Below, in pieces: positions 7,653-15,877 of a stretch of 39,371 nucleotides of DNA. The notes below the pieces were generated by a model. That model was not told the origin of the DNA. It saw only the letters and a program-made list of their open reading frames with translations, and did not search any database. The stretch is taken from positions 1 to 39,371 of the forward strand of contig NZ_NFJT01000026.1 of assembly GCF_002160015.1 (NCBI RefSeq), written 5' to 3'. The DNA comes from Anaerofilum sp. An201. GTDB taxonomy: Bacteria; Bacillota; Clostridia; Oscillospirales; Ruminococcaceae. Position numbers and translations under genes: made by a program. Positions within the stretch are counted from its first letter, which is position 1. Each line of letters starts with the position of its first letter.

Positions 7653-9099
7653 TCTGCTGAAGCTCAGCACAGATAACCTTCGCCGCCGCAAAGGACGCAC
7701 CCTGCTGACCCTCATCGGTGTGGTGATCGGCACCTGCCTGATCGTGGTGATGATCAGCCTGGGCATTGCCATCGGCAAGCAGAACGAGGAGATGCTGCGC
7801 AGCTATGGAGATCTGACCAAAATCCAGATCTACAACTACAGCTACGGCGGCACCACCGAGAACTCCCCGCCCAAGCTGGACGACGCCATGCTGGAAACGC
7901 TGAAAGCCATTCCGCATGTGATCGCCGCCACACCGCAGTACCGCCCCCAGAACCTGGGCGGGCAGATCTATGCTGGTAAAAACGACCGGTATCAGGCCTA
8001 TATGGATGTGATGGGCATGGACCCCGCTTCGCTGCAGGCGATGGGCGTGACCATGCTGAGCGGCCAGTATCTCACCGGCGAAGAAGTGCTGGGCAAAAAC
8101 AAAATCCCGGTGATCGTGGGCGAAAACTACGCCTATTCGTTTGAAGATACCCGCAAGAGCTACAATTCGGGCAAGCGCTATGTGTACCAGGGGATGGTGG
8201 ACGCACAGGGGAACCCAGTTCCGCCGTTTGTGGACATCAACAAAGACAAGCTGACCCTGCGCATGAGCAACTACGACGAGACCAATCCCAAAACGCGCGA
8301 ATATGAACTGGTGGTTATGGGCGTGATGAAAAGCGATTACAACGTCGGCTACTACACCGATTCGGGCATCGTGATGAGCATCGCGAACGTCAAAAAGCTG
8401 GAAGAAGCCTACCAGAAGCTGACCGGCAGCAAAAACAACGGCGGCGGCGTGATCATCAGCGGCAGCGGCGGCGTCATGCGCGAGCAGGACAACGGCTACC
8501 AGGAAGTTTACCTGAAAGTGGACGACGTGGACAATGTGGCCGACGTGGAAAACGCCGTGAAAGATCTGGGCTACACCGAGATCGGCTCGATGACCCAGGT
8601 GCGCGAACAATTGCAGGCCGAGGTGCGCAAGCAGCAGATGACGCTGGGCGGCCTGGCTGCCGTGTCGCTGCTGGTGGCCGCGCTGAACATCGCCAACACC
8701 ATGACCATGGCCATCTACGAGCGGACCAAGGAAATCGGCGTGATGAAGGTGCTTGGCTGTCCGCTTGGCAAGATCCGCGGGATGTTCCTGGTGGAATCCG
8801 GCGCGATCGGATTCATCGGCGGCATTGTGGGCGTTGTCATCAGTTATATTGTCAGCTTTGTGCTGAACAATCTGCAGACCATCATCGCTTTCCTTGGCAT
8901 CCAGCAGAACATGGATTCGATGAACAATATGGGCGGTATGGTGGACCCAATGATGGCCACCAGCCAGTCGAGCATTATCCCGCCCTGGCTGGTGCTGCTG
9001 GCGATCGCATTCGCCACGCTGGTGGGCCTGCTGTCCGGTGTGGTCCCCGCCAACCGCGCGGTGAAGATCAGCGCGCTGGAAGCCATCCGGCACGAGTGA
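7639..9099 (+). CDS. MacB/FtsX-like ABC permease
   Basis: ATG 7639 is chosen over ATG 7633 because GGAGG at 7628-7632 leaves the right 6-base gap. The 486-residue product has the MacB layout: a first helix after RRRKGRTLLTLIGVVIG, a ~290-residue extracellular MacB_PCD-like domain, then three helices in the C-terminal FtsX domain (MTLGGLAAVSLLVAALNIANTM, a second near IGFIGGIVGVVISYIV, a third near WLVLLAIAFATLVGLLSGVVPA). MTMAIYERTKEIGVMKVLG is the signature loop that couples to the ATPase. A Gly-rich insert near residue 270 and a Met/Asn-rich loop near 430 are unusual. With the ATPase and the anchored protein it forms a tripartite system. A strong terminator follows. Confidence 0.93.
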   Translation: MKISDLLKLSTDNLRRRKGRTLLTLIGVVIGTCLIVVMISLGIAIGKQNEEMLRSYGDLTKIQIYNYSYGGTTENSPPKLDDAMLETLKAIPHVIAATPQYRPQNLGGQIYAGKNDRYQAYMDVMGMDPASLQAMGVTMLSGQYLTGEEVLGKNKIPVIVGENYAYSFEDTRKSYNSGKRYVYQGMVDAQGNPVPPFVDINKDKLTLRMSNYDETNPKTREYELVVMGVMKSDYNVGYYTDSGIVMSIANVKKLEEAYQKLTGSKNNGGGVIISGSGGVMREQDNGYQEVYLKVDDVDNVADVENAVKDLGYTEIGSMTQVREQLQAEVRKQQMTLGGLAAVSLLVAALNIANTMTMAIYERTKEIGVMKVLGCPLGKIRGMFLVESGAIGFIGGIVGVVISYIVSFVLNNLQTIIAFLGIQQNMDSMNNMGGMVDPMMATSQSSIIPPWLVLLAIAFATLVGLLSGVVPANRAVKISALEAIRHE

Positions 9100-9133
9100 T
9101 CCCCTTCCCGGCTCTGCCGAACACAAGAACAAA

Positions 9134-9184
9134 CGGCCGGTGTGCTTTCTCCAAAACAGGAAAGAGCACACCGGCCGCTTTTTG
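9134..9184 (+). terminator. Terminator of the ABC operon
   Basis: Arms CGGCCGGTGTGCTTT and AAAGAGCACACCGGCCG form a long GC-rich stem, followed by CTTTTT. Confidence 0.9.
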
Positions 9185-9209
9185 CATGTCGCCTCAGAAA
9201 CCAAACAGC

Positions 9210-9238
9210 TTGTGCCAATCTGGAGGATATGATATACT
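9210..9238 (+). promoter_or_regulatory. Promoter of the AT-rich acetyltransferase gene
   Basis: TTGTGC (9210-9215), 17-bp spacer, TATACT (9233-9238), 44 bp before the start codon. Confidence 0.6.
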
Positions 9239-9282
9239 TTGATGAAGAATGACACTAAACTGAATTTTCGGAGATCGTTTCT

Positions 9283-9795
9283 ATGAATTGTACAATCAGG
9301 AGATGGAAATTGACAGACGCTTCCGATTTGGCGCTGGTAATTTCCAATAAGCATATACAGGACAACCTTCGTGATGGATTGCCGTATCCCTATACAGAAA
9401 AGAACGGGATAGAGTATATTTCAAGTGTACTCTCTGCAAACGAAAACGACACCTTTGCATTTGCCATCGTTGTTGATAATAAAGTAATCGGAAGCATCAG
9501 TGCTTGTCGCCAGAAAAATATACATCGACAAACTGCGGAATTGGGATATTACATTGCAGAGGAATACTGGGGAAAAGGAATCATGGTAGAGGCAGTAAAA
9601 CAGATTTGCGATTATATCTTTCACAACAGCGATATTCTCCGCATTTATGCAGAACCGTTTTCATACAATACGGCTTCTTGTCGTGTGCTTGAAAAAGCAG
9701 GGTTCCAATATGAAGGCACCTTGAAAAGCAACGCTGTGAAAAGTGGAAAAGTAATTGATATGAAAATGTATGCCCGAATAAAGGAAAGCGTATAA
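9283..9795 (+). CDS. GNAT acetyltransferase, RimJ/RimL-like (170 aa), probably acquired
   Basis: The protein has the RimJ/RimL-type layout: CTIRRWKLTDASDLA at the N-terminus, AELGYYIAEEYWGKGIMVEAV as acetyl-CoA motif A (W-G-K-G), and NTASCRVLEKAGFQYEGTLK as motif B, the classic end of this group. It would transfer acetyl from acetyl-CoA to an amine of a small molecule or protein N-terminus; the substrate is not known. The gene is plainly more AT-rich than both neighbours, with many AAA/ATA/TAT codons where neighbours use GC-ending ones. It has its own promoter and is boxed in by a terminator on the left and a hairpin on the right, which suggests later acquisition. Confidence 0.88.
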   Translation: MNCTIRRWKLTDASDLALVISNKHIQDNLRDGLPYPYTEKNGIEYISSVLSANENDTFAFAIVVDNKVIGSISACRQKNIHRQTAELGYYIAEEYWGKGIMVEAVKQICDYIFHNSDILRIYAEPFSYNTASCRVLEKAGFQYEGTLKSNAVKSGKVIDMKMYARIKESV

Positions 9796-9805
9796 ATTGT
9801 TTATA

Positions 9806-9873
9806 GAACAGAAAGCTGCGAACAGATTTCGTTTTGATGCGATCTGCTCCCAGCTGCTGCAGCTTCTCTGTTC
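9806..9873 (+). terminator. Long imperfect hairpin after the acetyltransferase gene
   Basis: GAACAGAAAGCTGC (9806-9819) pairs with GCAGCTTCTCTGTTC (9859-9873), with smaller nested pairing (CAGAT with ATCTG) in between. The following T-run is weak, so it may be a poor terminator or some other RNA fold. Confidence 0.4.
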
Positions 9874-9978
9874 CCCGGCTGTTTCATTGTTTTGCTGCAA
9901 ATGAAACTCTCCTGTCATTGTATATTGGGCATTTTCTCTTATGCGATAACGCTCAGCGATCTTGCATAATTTTCATTA

Positions 9979-10018
9979 AAAACCGGCCGTCTTCCGTTTT
10001 GCAGGAAGGCGGCCGGTT
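9979..10018 (-). terminator. Terminator of the long ruvC-to-clpE gene train
   Basis: On the minus strand, AACCGGCCGCCTTCC and GGAAGACGGCCGGTT form a stem followed by TTTAAT, 17 bp after the clpE-like stop. Confidence 0.88.
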
Positions 10019-10034
10019 TGGCTGCAGAAGGAAA

Positions 10035-12335
10035 TCAGGATTTTTCCAGCACGATCTCGCCGTCTTTGGCGTCCACCGTGACGGCGGCGGGCAGCTCGCC
10101 CTCCGTGACCCACTGTGCCAGCGGGTCCTCCACCTCGCGGCGGATGGCACGGCGCAGCTGACGGGCGCCATATCGGGCGCCTTCCGCCTTGTCTGCCAGC
10201 AGCAGCAGGGCGGCGTCGGTCCAGGACAGCATGCATCCGCGCTCGGCCAGAGAGGTCTTGTATTCCCCCAGCACGAGGGCGGCAATGCGGGACAGCGTCT
10301 CGGGCGAGAGCGGCGAAAAGACCACCACTTCGTCCACACGGCCCAGGAATTCCGGGCGGAGGAACTCGCTCAGCGCCTTCATCACCTTGTTTTTGCTCAT
10401 GTCCTCCACCGTCTTGCCGAAACCGGTCTCGCCGGTGCGGTCGCTGCTGCCGGCGTTGGAGGTCATGCACAGGATGGTGTTGGTGAAGTCCACGCTGCGG
10501 CCCTGGGCATCGGTGATGCGGCCTTCGTCCAGGATCTGCAGCAGGATATTCATGACGTCGGGATGTGCTTTTTCGATCTCGTCGAACAGGATCACCGAAT
10601 ACGGGCGGCGGCGCACCTTCTCGGTGAGCTGGCCGGCCTCGTCGTAGCCCACATAGCCCGGAGGCGAACCGACCAGGCGGCTGACCGTGTGCTTCTCCAT
10701 AAATTCGCTCATATCAAAGCGGATCAGCGGGTCGGCGCTGTCGAACAGGGCGCTGGCCAGCTGCTTGACCAGCTCGGTCTTGCCCACGCCGGTGGGGCCC
10801 ACAAAGATGAAGCTGGCCGGGCGGCGGTGCCCCGACAAGGCGGCACGGCTGCGGCGGACGCCGCGCACCACCTGCTCCACCGCTTCGTCCTGGCCGATGA
10901 TGTGGCTCTTCAGCGTGGCTTCCAGACCGGCCATCCGGGCGATGTCGCTCTGCTGGATCTTGACGGCGGGCACACCGGTCCACAGCTCGATCACCTTTGC
11001 CACGTCCTCGGGCTGCACCGCGATCTGGTCCACCGCCTGCTTCTGGGTCTCCAGCTGCTTTTCCAGCGCGATGAGCTGGGTTTTGGTCTCGGCCAGCTTT
11101 TCATAGTCCGGCTCTTTTCCCTCCGGCGGGGTCTCCAGCGTCTCCATCCGGTGGCGCAGCACGGCGGCTTGCTTCTCGTTTTCCAGCCAGGTGCTGATCT
11201 CGGGATGGCGCAGCGCACAGCAGGCGCAGGCTTCGTCCAGCAGGTCGATGGCCTTGTCGGGCAGGAAACGGTCGGTGATATACCGCTCGCTCAGATGCAC
11301 CGCCATGGTGACGATGCTGTCCCCCACCTTGACGTGGTGGTGGTTCTCGTAGTAGCATTTCACGCCGGTGAGCACTGCGATGGTGTCCGCCACAGAGGGC
11401 TCCTCCACCTTGACCGGCTGAAAACGGCGTTCCAGCGCTTTATCCTTTTCGATATACTTGCGGTATTCGGCGAAGGTGGTGGCGCCGATCACCTGGATCT
11501 CGCCGCGGGACAGAGCGGGCTTCAGGATGTTGGCGGCGTTCATCGCGCCCTCGGAATCCCCCGCACCGGTGATGGAATGCACCTCGTCGATGAACAGGAT
11601 GATGTTGCCGGCGGCCTTCACCTCTCCGATCAGGCCCTTCACACGGCTCTCGAACTGGCCGCGGAACTGGGTGCCGGCCACCAGGCTGGTGAGATCCACC
11701 AGCCACACCTCTTTGTCCCGCAGCACGGCAGGCACCTGGCCGGCCACGATGCGCTGGGCGATGCCTTCGGCGATGGCGGTCTTGCCCACACCGGCTTCAC
11801 CGATGAGGCAGGGGTTGTTCTTCTGGCGGCGGCAGAGGATCTGCACCGTGCGGGCGATCTCGCGGTCGCGCCCGATCACACGGTCCAGCTTGCCGGCGCG
11901 CGCTTTGGCGGTAAGGTTTTCGCAGTATCCCTCCAGGAATTTCTGCTTTTTGCGGCGGGGGGCGTCGCCCTGCTTGGAGTTGTCCTCCTGCGGAGCCTTT
12001 GCGCCCAGGCCGAACGGGAACACCGGCGAACCGCCCGGCACAAAGTCCTCGCCGTCGGAGGAACTGTCGGCTTCGGAATTGGTGTCCAACCCCATCATCT
12101 GCACCAGACCGGACGCACCGCTGTTTTCCAGCTCCTTCATATAGCCGGCCATGTTGTCTTCCATGCGGTCCATATCCTCCGGCGTGATATTGAACTGCTT
12201 CATCAGGTCTTCCACCGGCTTGATGCCCAGCTCGCGGGCACAGCGCAGGCAGTAGCCTTCATTTTTGGGCTGCGAACCGTCCATCTTCTGCACAAAGACA
12301 ATGGCCGGCCGCTTTTTACAGCGTACACAAAGCAT
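10035..12335 (-). CDS. clpE: ClpE-type Clp ATPase with N-terminal zinc finger (766 aa)
   Basis: An AAA+ unfoldase expected to feed ClpP or act as a chaperone. The N-terminus has CVRC (Cys3, Cys6) and CLRC (Cys29, Cys32), a treble-clef-like zinc finger, and no Clp N-domain repeat; that is the ClpE layout. A ~75-residue acidic/Gly linker follows. D1 has Walker A GEAGVGKTAIAEG and the ERRFQPV segment; a coiled middle domain contains YEKLAETKTQLIALEKQLE; D2 has VGPTGVGKTELVKQLA, SRLVGSPPGYVGYDEAG and a TGFGK loop where Clp partners of ClpP carry (I/L/V)GF. It is longer than B. subtilis ClpE (about 700). It is the last gene of the train, 21 bp after the cvpA-like gene. It could be called ClpC-like in automatic annotation. 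Confidence 0.88.
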   Translation of the reverse strand: MLCVRCKKRPAIVFVQKMDGSQPKNEGYCLRCARELGIKPVEDLMKQFNITPEDMDRMEDNMAGYMKELENSGASGLVQMMGLDTNSEADSSSDGEDFVPGGSPVFPFGLGAKAPQEDNSKQGDAPRRKKQKFLEGYCENLTAKARAGKLDRVIGRDREIARTVQILCRRQKNNPCLIGEAGVGKTAIAEGIAQRIVAGQVPAVLRDKEVWLVDLTSLVAGTQFRGQFESRVKGLIGEVKAAGNIILFIDEVHSITGAGDSEGAMNAANILKPALSRGEIQVIGATTFAEYRKYIEKDKALERRFQPVKVEEPSVADTIAVLTGVKCYYENHHHVKVGDSIVTMAVHLSERYITDRFLPDKAIDLLDEACACCALRHPEISTWLENEKQAAVLRHRMETLETPPEGKEPDYEKLAETKTQLIALEKQLETQKQAVDQIAVQPEDVAKVIELWTGVPAVKIQQSDIARMAGLEATLKSHIIGQDEAVEQVVRGVRRSRAALSGHRRPASFIFVGPTGVGKTELVKQLASALFDSADPLIRFDMSEFMEKHTVSRLVGSPPGYVGYDEAGQLTEKVRRRPYSVILFDEIEKAHPDVMNILLQILDEGRITDAQGRSVDFTNTILCMTSNAGSSDRTGETGFGKTVEDMSKNKVMKALSEFLRPEFLGRVDEVVVFSPLSPETLSRIAALVLGEYKTSLAERGCMLSWTDAALLLLADKAEGARYGARQLRRAIRREVEDPLAQWVTEGELPAAVTVDAKDGEIVLEKS

Positions 12336-12356
12336 ATCGGAATGCGCTCTCCTTTC

Positions 12357-13034
12357 TTACAGGAACGGATTCAGCGGGGCAAACATCTGATAGAACAGGC
12401 TCTTTTCCAGCATGGCCTCGTTCCACCAGCTGCTGTTTCCGCCGGTGATGACCAGAATGGCCCAGGCGGCGCACAGCAGGATGAACACGTTCAACAAACC
12501 CGCCGCCGCGCCGGTGACAAGGCCCAGCACGCGGTTCAGGCTGCCCACGATGGGAATGCGGTTGAGGCCGGTGAGCATGGCGGTGAGCAGGCCCACCAGC
12601 AGGCGGCAGAGGGCAAAGCAGACGAAGAACACCACGATGGAGATGATCGGCACCAGCAGCGGCGCGATGACATTCTCCACGATGCTCAGCGCCGCGTCGG
12701 GAGCGCCGCCGTCCAGCACGCCGCCCGCCGCCGACAGGATGCTCTGCTTGAGGCTGTCGGGCAGGAACCCGGCAAACTTTTCCACCATATCGGCCAGATT
12801 GACGGTGGCCTGGCCGTCGATGGCGGTGTGGATCTTCTCCACCAGACCTTCCTTAAAGAATCTCTCAAACACGGCGGGGGAGACAGTGGACGCCGCCAGC
12901 CAGGCGCCGATCAGGCTGATGAGGGTACCGCCCAGATGGACGATACCGGCCACAAAGCCCTTTTTGCGGTAGTACAGCGCAGTGCTCACCAGCACGGCCA
13001 GCAGCACCAGATCCAGAATCAACGAAACGGTCAT
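12357..13034 (-). CDS. CvpA-family membrane protein
   Basis: Start ATG 13034 follows GAGGTG; upstream in-frame codons are noise. The 225-residue protein has a helix at residues 2-20, a second at about 27-48, a soluble loop of ~70 residues, and paired helices near 115-140 and 155-185 with the CvpA-like stretch LVGLLTAMLTGLNRIPIVGSLNR followed by VLGLVTGAAAGLLNVFILL. CvpA proteins are linked to colicin V production in E. coli and envelope stress elsewhere; exact role unsettled. It lies between DUF5711 and the clpE-like gene with short gaps. Domain reading is by pattern, so family call is good but not certain. Confidence 0.78.
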   Translation of the reverse strand: MTVSLILDLVLLAVLVSTALYYRKKGFVAGIVHLGGTLISLIGAWLAASTVSPAVFERFFKEGLVEKIHTAIDGQATVNLADMVEKFAGFLPDSLKQSILSAAGGVLDGGAPDAALSIVENVIAPLLVPIISIVVFFVCFALCRLLVGLLTAMLTGLNRIPIVGSLNRVLGLVTGAAAGLLNVFILLCAAWAILVITGGNSSWWNEAMLEKSLFYQMFAPLNPFL

Positions 13035-13060
13035 GTTCAGCACCTCATTTGTATGTTGTA

Positions 13061-14254
13061 TCACTCCGCGGCCGAAGAAGAGGCAGGCGCGGGAAGGGGA
13101 TCGAGATCGAGGCGATCCAGCGAATCGCCGTATGCTACCAGGACTTTTCCGGCTTTGAACACCGCCTGGGGCGTGCTGTCGAAGGTCTGCATGCCCAGCG
13201 ATTCGCCCTTGAGGCTGAATCCGTACACCGAGTCCTTCGTCAGACAATATGCGCGTCCGCCGGCCAGCAGTACCTTCTCCGCCCCGGACACCGACGCGCT
13301 GCCGGTCTCGCGCAGGGAGCTGTCCAGCAGTTTGATCTGGCCGTCTTCGTGCAGCAGCGCCAATGTGCCGCCGCTGGTATCGGCCGACAGCAGGGTTCCG
13401 GCGTGGTCATACCGGGCGCGCTCCTCGCCTTTTGTGTCGTACACGGCGACAAAGGTGTCGGTGATGACGGCAAAGCGGCCGCCCCCCAGCCAGGAGACCC
13501 GGTAGCCGCTGCACCCTTCCAGGCGGATGGAGGCCAGCGGATCGGTCTGGCTGCCGTTGAGCAGGATGAGGTTCAGGCCCATCTGCCCGTTGGAGGGCGC
13601 CGCGCATCCCACCACCATGCGCCCGTTGTCGTCGAGGTCCATCAGATAGGGTGTGCCGTCCTGTTCGGTGGCATACCAGTGAAAAATCTCCTCGAACTGG
13701 GCGTCGTACAGCATCAGCTCGCCGGTATAGCGGGGGGAGCGGGTGAGCACCGCCACCTCGCCGCCCGACGCGATGTCGGCCGTGAGGATGGGCTGGGAAA
13801 AGGTCTTGGTGTATAAGGTGCGGGTGCGGCTTTCCACACGCAGCTGGGTGCCGGTGCGGTTATACAGGCAGAACCGGGTGCCGGCTGCCGCCGCCTGCGG
13901 GCGGGCATACCCGTGCTGGATGCTCCGCAGCTGGCTGCCGCTGTTGGAGTAGAGTGTGAGGTCGTCCCCGCTGAGCAGCAGGAAACTCCCCGAAAGCGGC
14001 TGCGCCGAGAGCAGCTCCGGCTTATCGGTCTGCACCGGCCAGCTCTGTCCCGGCTTGAGCGCGATGGAAATGGTGTCCAGCACATCGCCCAGCATTGCGA
14101 TCGACGCACCGTACAGGCCGGTGAAATAGACCAGAACGGCTGCCAGGATCACGGTGACGCCGACAGCCAGGCGGATCTTTCGCCGCCTGCGCCGTCCGCG
14201 GATGCGTTCCAGCCAGACTGCGCTCTCGTCGGCGGGCTTTGCTTGCTTTTTCAT
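13061..14254 (-). CDS. DUF5711-like membrane-anchored beta-propeller protein (397 aa)
   Basis: After a Lys/Arg-rich cytoplasmic start (RIRGRRRRRKIRL) comes one helix at about residues 30-50 and then an outside domain made of repeated blade-like beta segments (GSFLLLSGDDLTLYSNSG, GEVAVLTRSPRYTGELMLYD, GGRFAVITDTFVAVYDTKGE, GGTLALLHEDGQIKLLDSS). This resembles DUF5711/PQQ-like propellers frequent in Clostridia, function unknown. There is no enzyme motif. Its ATG overlaps the truA stop by 4 bases (ATGA), so the two are translated in tandem. The C-terminus is a short Ala/Ser tail. Confidence 0.8.
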   Translation of the reverse strand: MKKQAKPADESAVWLERIRGRRRRRKIRLAVGVTVILAAVLVYFTGLYGASIAMLGDVLDTISIALKPGQSWPVQTDKPELLSAQPLSGSFLLLSGDDLTLYSNSGSQLRSIQHGYARPQAAAAGTRFCLYNRTGTQLRVESRTRTLYTKTFSQPILTADIASGGEVAVLTRSPRYTGELMLYDAQFEEIFHWYATEQDGTPYLMDLDDNGRMVVGCAAPSNGQMGLNLILLNGSQTDPLASIRLEGCSGYRVSWLGGGRFAVITDTFVAVYDTKGEERARYDHAGTLLSADTSGGTLALLHEDGQIKLLDSSLRETGSASVSGAEKVLLAGGRAYCLTKDSVYGFSLKGESLGMQTFDSTPQAVFKAGKVLVAYGDSLDRLDLDPLPAPASSSAAE

Positions 14255-15003
14255 CCGGTTCCTCCTTCCGGTTCATAGTATACATGGCTGAGGAACAGCC
14301 CCTGCGGCGGCAGGGTGGGGCCGGCGTCGGAGCGCTTTCGGCTCTCCAGCGCGCGGGCGATCCCTTCCGCCGGCATGCGTCCCGCCCCGATCTCCACCAA
14401 TGTGCCGCACAGGATGCGGACCATATTGTACAAATACCCGTCGGCAGCCACCTTGAACAGCACCATGTCCCCCTCGCGGGTGACCGAAAAGCGGTGGATG
14501 GTGCGCACTGTGTCGGCGATGCTGCTGCCGGCGCTCATGAAAGCGGCAAAATCGTGCGTCCCCACCAGCTGCTGGGCGGCAGCGTGCATCGCGTCCGCAT
14601 CCAGCGGCGAGGGGCTGCGCCAGTACAGGCCCTGCTCGAAGGGGCTGTCGATGGCGGAATTCTTCAGGCGGTAGGTGTATTCCTTGCTGTGGGCCCAATA
14701 GCGGGCATGGAAGTCCTCCGGCACCTGCCGGGCGTCCAGCACCCGCACGTCGGCGGGGAGATACCGGTTGAGTGCAAGGGGCAGTTTCTGCATTGGAATG
14801 CGCGTATCTGCGTGGAAATTCAGCTTAAAATCCAGCGCGTGCACGCCCGCGTCGGTGCGGCTGCACCCCTTCACATCCGGCCGGTCCCCCAGCAGCTGCT
14901 CCAGTGCATCCTGGAACACCTCGCAGACGGTGCGGCCGTTCTTCTGCACCTGAAACCCGTGGTAGGCGCCGCCGTGAAAGGCCAGCGTGACCAGAATATT
15001 CAA
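14251..15003 (-). CDS. truA: tRNA pseudouridine(38-40) synthase
   Basis: TruA converts U38-40 of the tRNA anticodon arm to pseudouridine. The catalytic Asp is in GCSRTDAGVHALDF (Asp51 with the chosen start), and the family patterns YDGxxYxG-like (FHGGAYHGFQVQKNGRTV) and GYLYNMVRILCGTLVEIGAG are present. I choose a TTG start at 15003: GGGGAGGG lies at fitting distance, and the result (250 aa) matches TruA length; no ATG or GTG fits the N-terminus. It follows ecfT as in many Firmicutes. Confidence 0.94.
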   Translation of the reverse strand: MNILVTLAFHGGAYHGFQVQKNGRTVCEVFQDALEQLLGDRPDVKGCSRTDAGVHALDFKLNFHADTRIPMQKLPLALNRYLPADVRVLDARQVPEDFHARYWAHSKEYTYRLKNSAIDSPFEQGLYWRSPSPLDADAMHAAAQQLVGTHDFAAFMSAGSSIADTVRTIHRFSVTREGDMVLFKVAADGYLYNMVRILCGTLVEIGAGRMPAEGIARALESRKRSDAGPTLPPQGLFLSHVYYEPEGGTG

Positions 15004-15061
15004 ACGGGTCTTCCCTCCCCTTTTGTTACAATACGAATCGCACAGAGCATATATTTCAACT

Positions 15062-15877
15062 TTACAGGCCCTGGAACAGCAGATTGGTGGACGCCACCGC
15101 CGCGAAGGCAGCGATGCAGACCACTGCGGCCGCCCAGTCGGTGCGGGTGAAGCGCAGCTGCTTGAGACGGGTGCGCCCCTCGCCGCCGCGGTAGCAGCGG
15201 CACTCCATCGCCATCGCCAGCTCGTCCGCACGGCGGAAGGCCGAGATGAACAGCGGGATGAGGATGGGCACCATCGCCTTCATGCGCTGGCGCAGCGTGC
15301 CGGAATCCAGCTGGGCGCCGCGCGCTTTCTGGGCGTTCATGATCTTGTCGGTCTCCTCGATGAGGGTGGGGATGAAGCGCAGCGCGATGGTCATCATCAT
15401 GGCCAGCTCGTGCACCGGCAGATGCAGCCTGGCAAAGGGGGCCAGCAGCCGCTCGATGCCGTCGGTGAGCGAGATGGGGCTGGTGGTGTAGGTGAGCAGG
15501 CTGGTGCCGGCGATCAGGCAGATGATGCGCGCGCCCATGATGAGCGCGTAGCGGATGCCCTCGGCGTAGATGCGGATGAAGCCCCACTGCACCAGCGGCT
15601 CGCCCTCGCCCGAAATGAAGAACAGGTTCAGCACGATGGTGAACAGGATGATGGGCAGGATCGGCTTGAGGCTGCGCAAAATCAGCTTGAGCGGGATGCG
15701 GGACACCCTGTACAGAATGGCCAGCAGCACCGCCGACAGCACAAGGCCGCCGGGATTCGCCGCCACGAACAGCAGGATGATGTAGCCGATGGTGAGCAGG
15801 ATCTTCATGCGGGGGTCCAGGCGGTGCACGACCGAATTGCCCGGGAAATGCTGCCCGATGGTGATGTCTCGGATCAT
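15062..15877 (-). CDS. ecfT: Energy-coupling factor transporter transmembrane protein
   Basis: EcfT is the membrane scaffold joining the two ECF ATPases to interchangeable substrate-binding S components for vitamins and metals. The 271-residue protein has the CbiQ/EcfT pattern: HRLDPRMKILLTIGYIILLF at the start, five or so helices, and the two coupling-helix Ala-Arg-Gly-like motifs, here MNAQKARGAQLD and ECRCYRGGEGRTRLKQL. Its ATG overlaps the stop of ecfA2 (ATGA). No S component is encoded in the window, which fits group II ECF transporters with S genes elsewhere. Confidence 0.95.
   Translation of the reverse strand: MIRDITIGQHFPGNSVVHRLDPRMKILLTIGYIILLFVAANPGGLVLSAVLLAILYRVSRIPLKLILRSLKPILPIILFTIVLNLFFISGEGEPLVQWGFIRIYAEGIRYALIMGARIICLIAGTSLLTYTTSPISLTDGIERLLAPFARLHLPVHELAMMMTIALRFIPTLIEETDKIMNAQKARGAQLDSGTLRQRMKAMVPILIPLFISAFRRADELAMAMECRCYRGGEGRTRLKQLRFTRTDWAAAVVCIAAFAAVASTNLLFQGL

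Noticed and set aside
7417-9354. Long minus-strand frame under the ABC permease
   Set aside because: Shadow of the permease; His-rich and without a ribosome site.
9834-13505. 1223-codon open frame on the plus strand
   Set aside because: It is the complement of the clpE-, cvpA- and DUF5711-like genes; composition is typical of antisense and no start signal is present.
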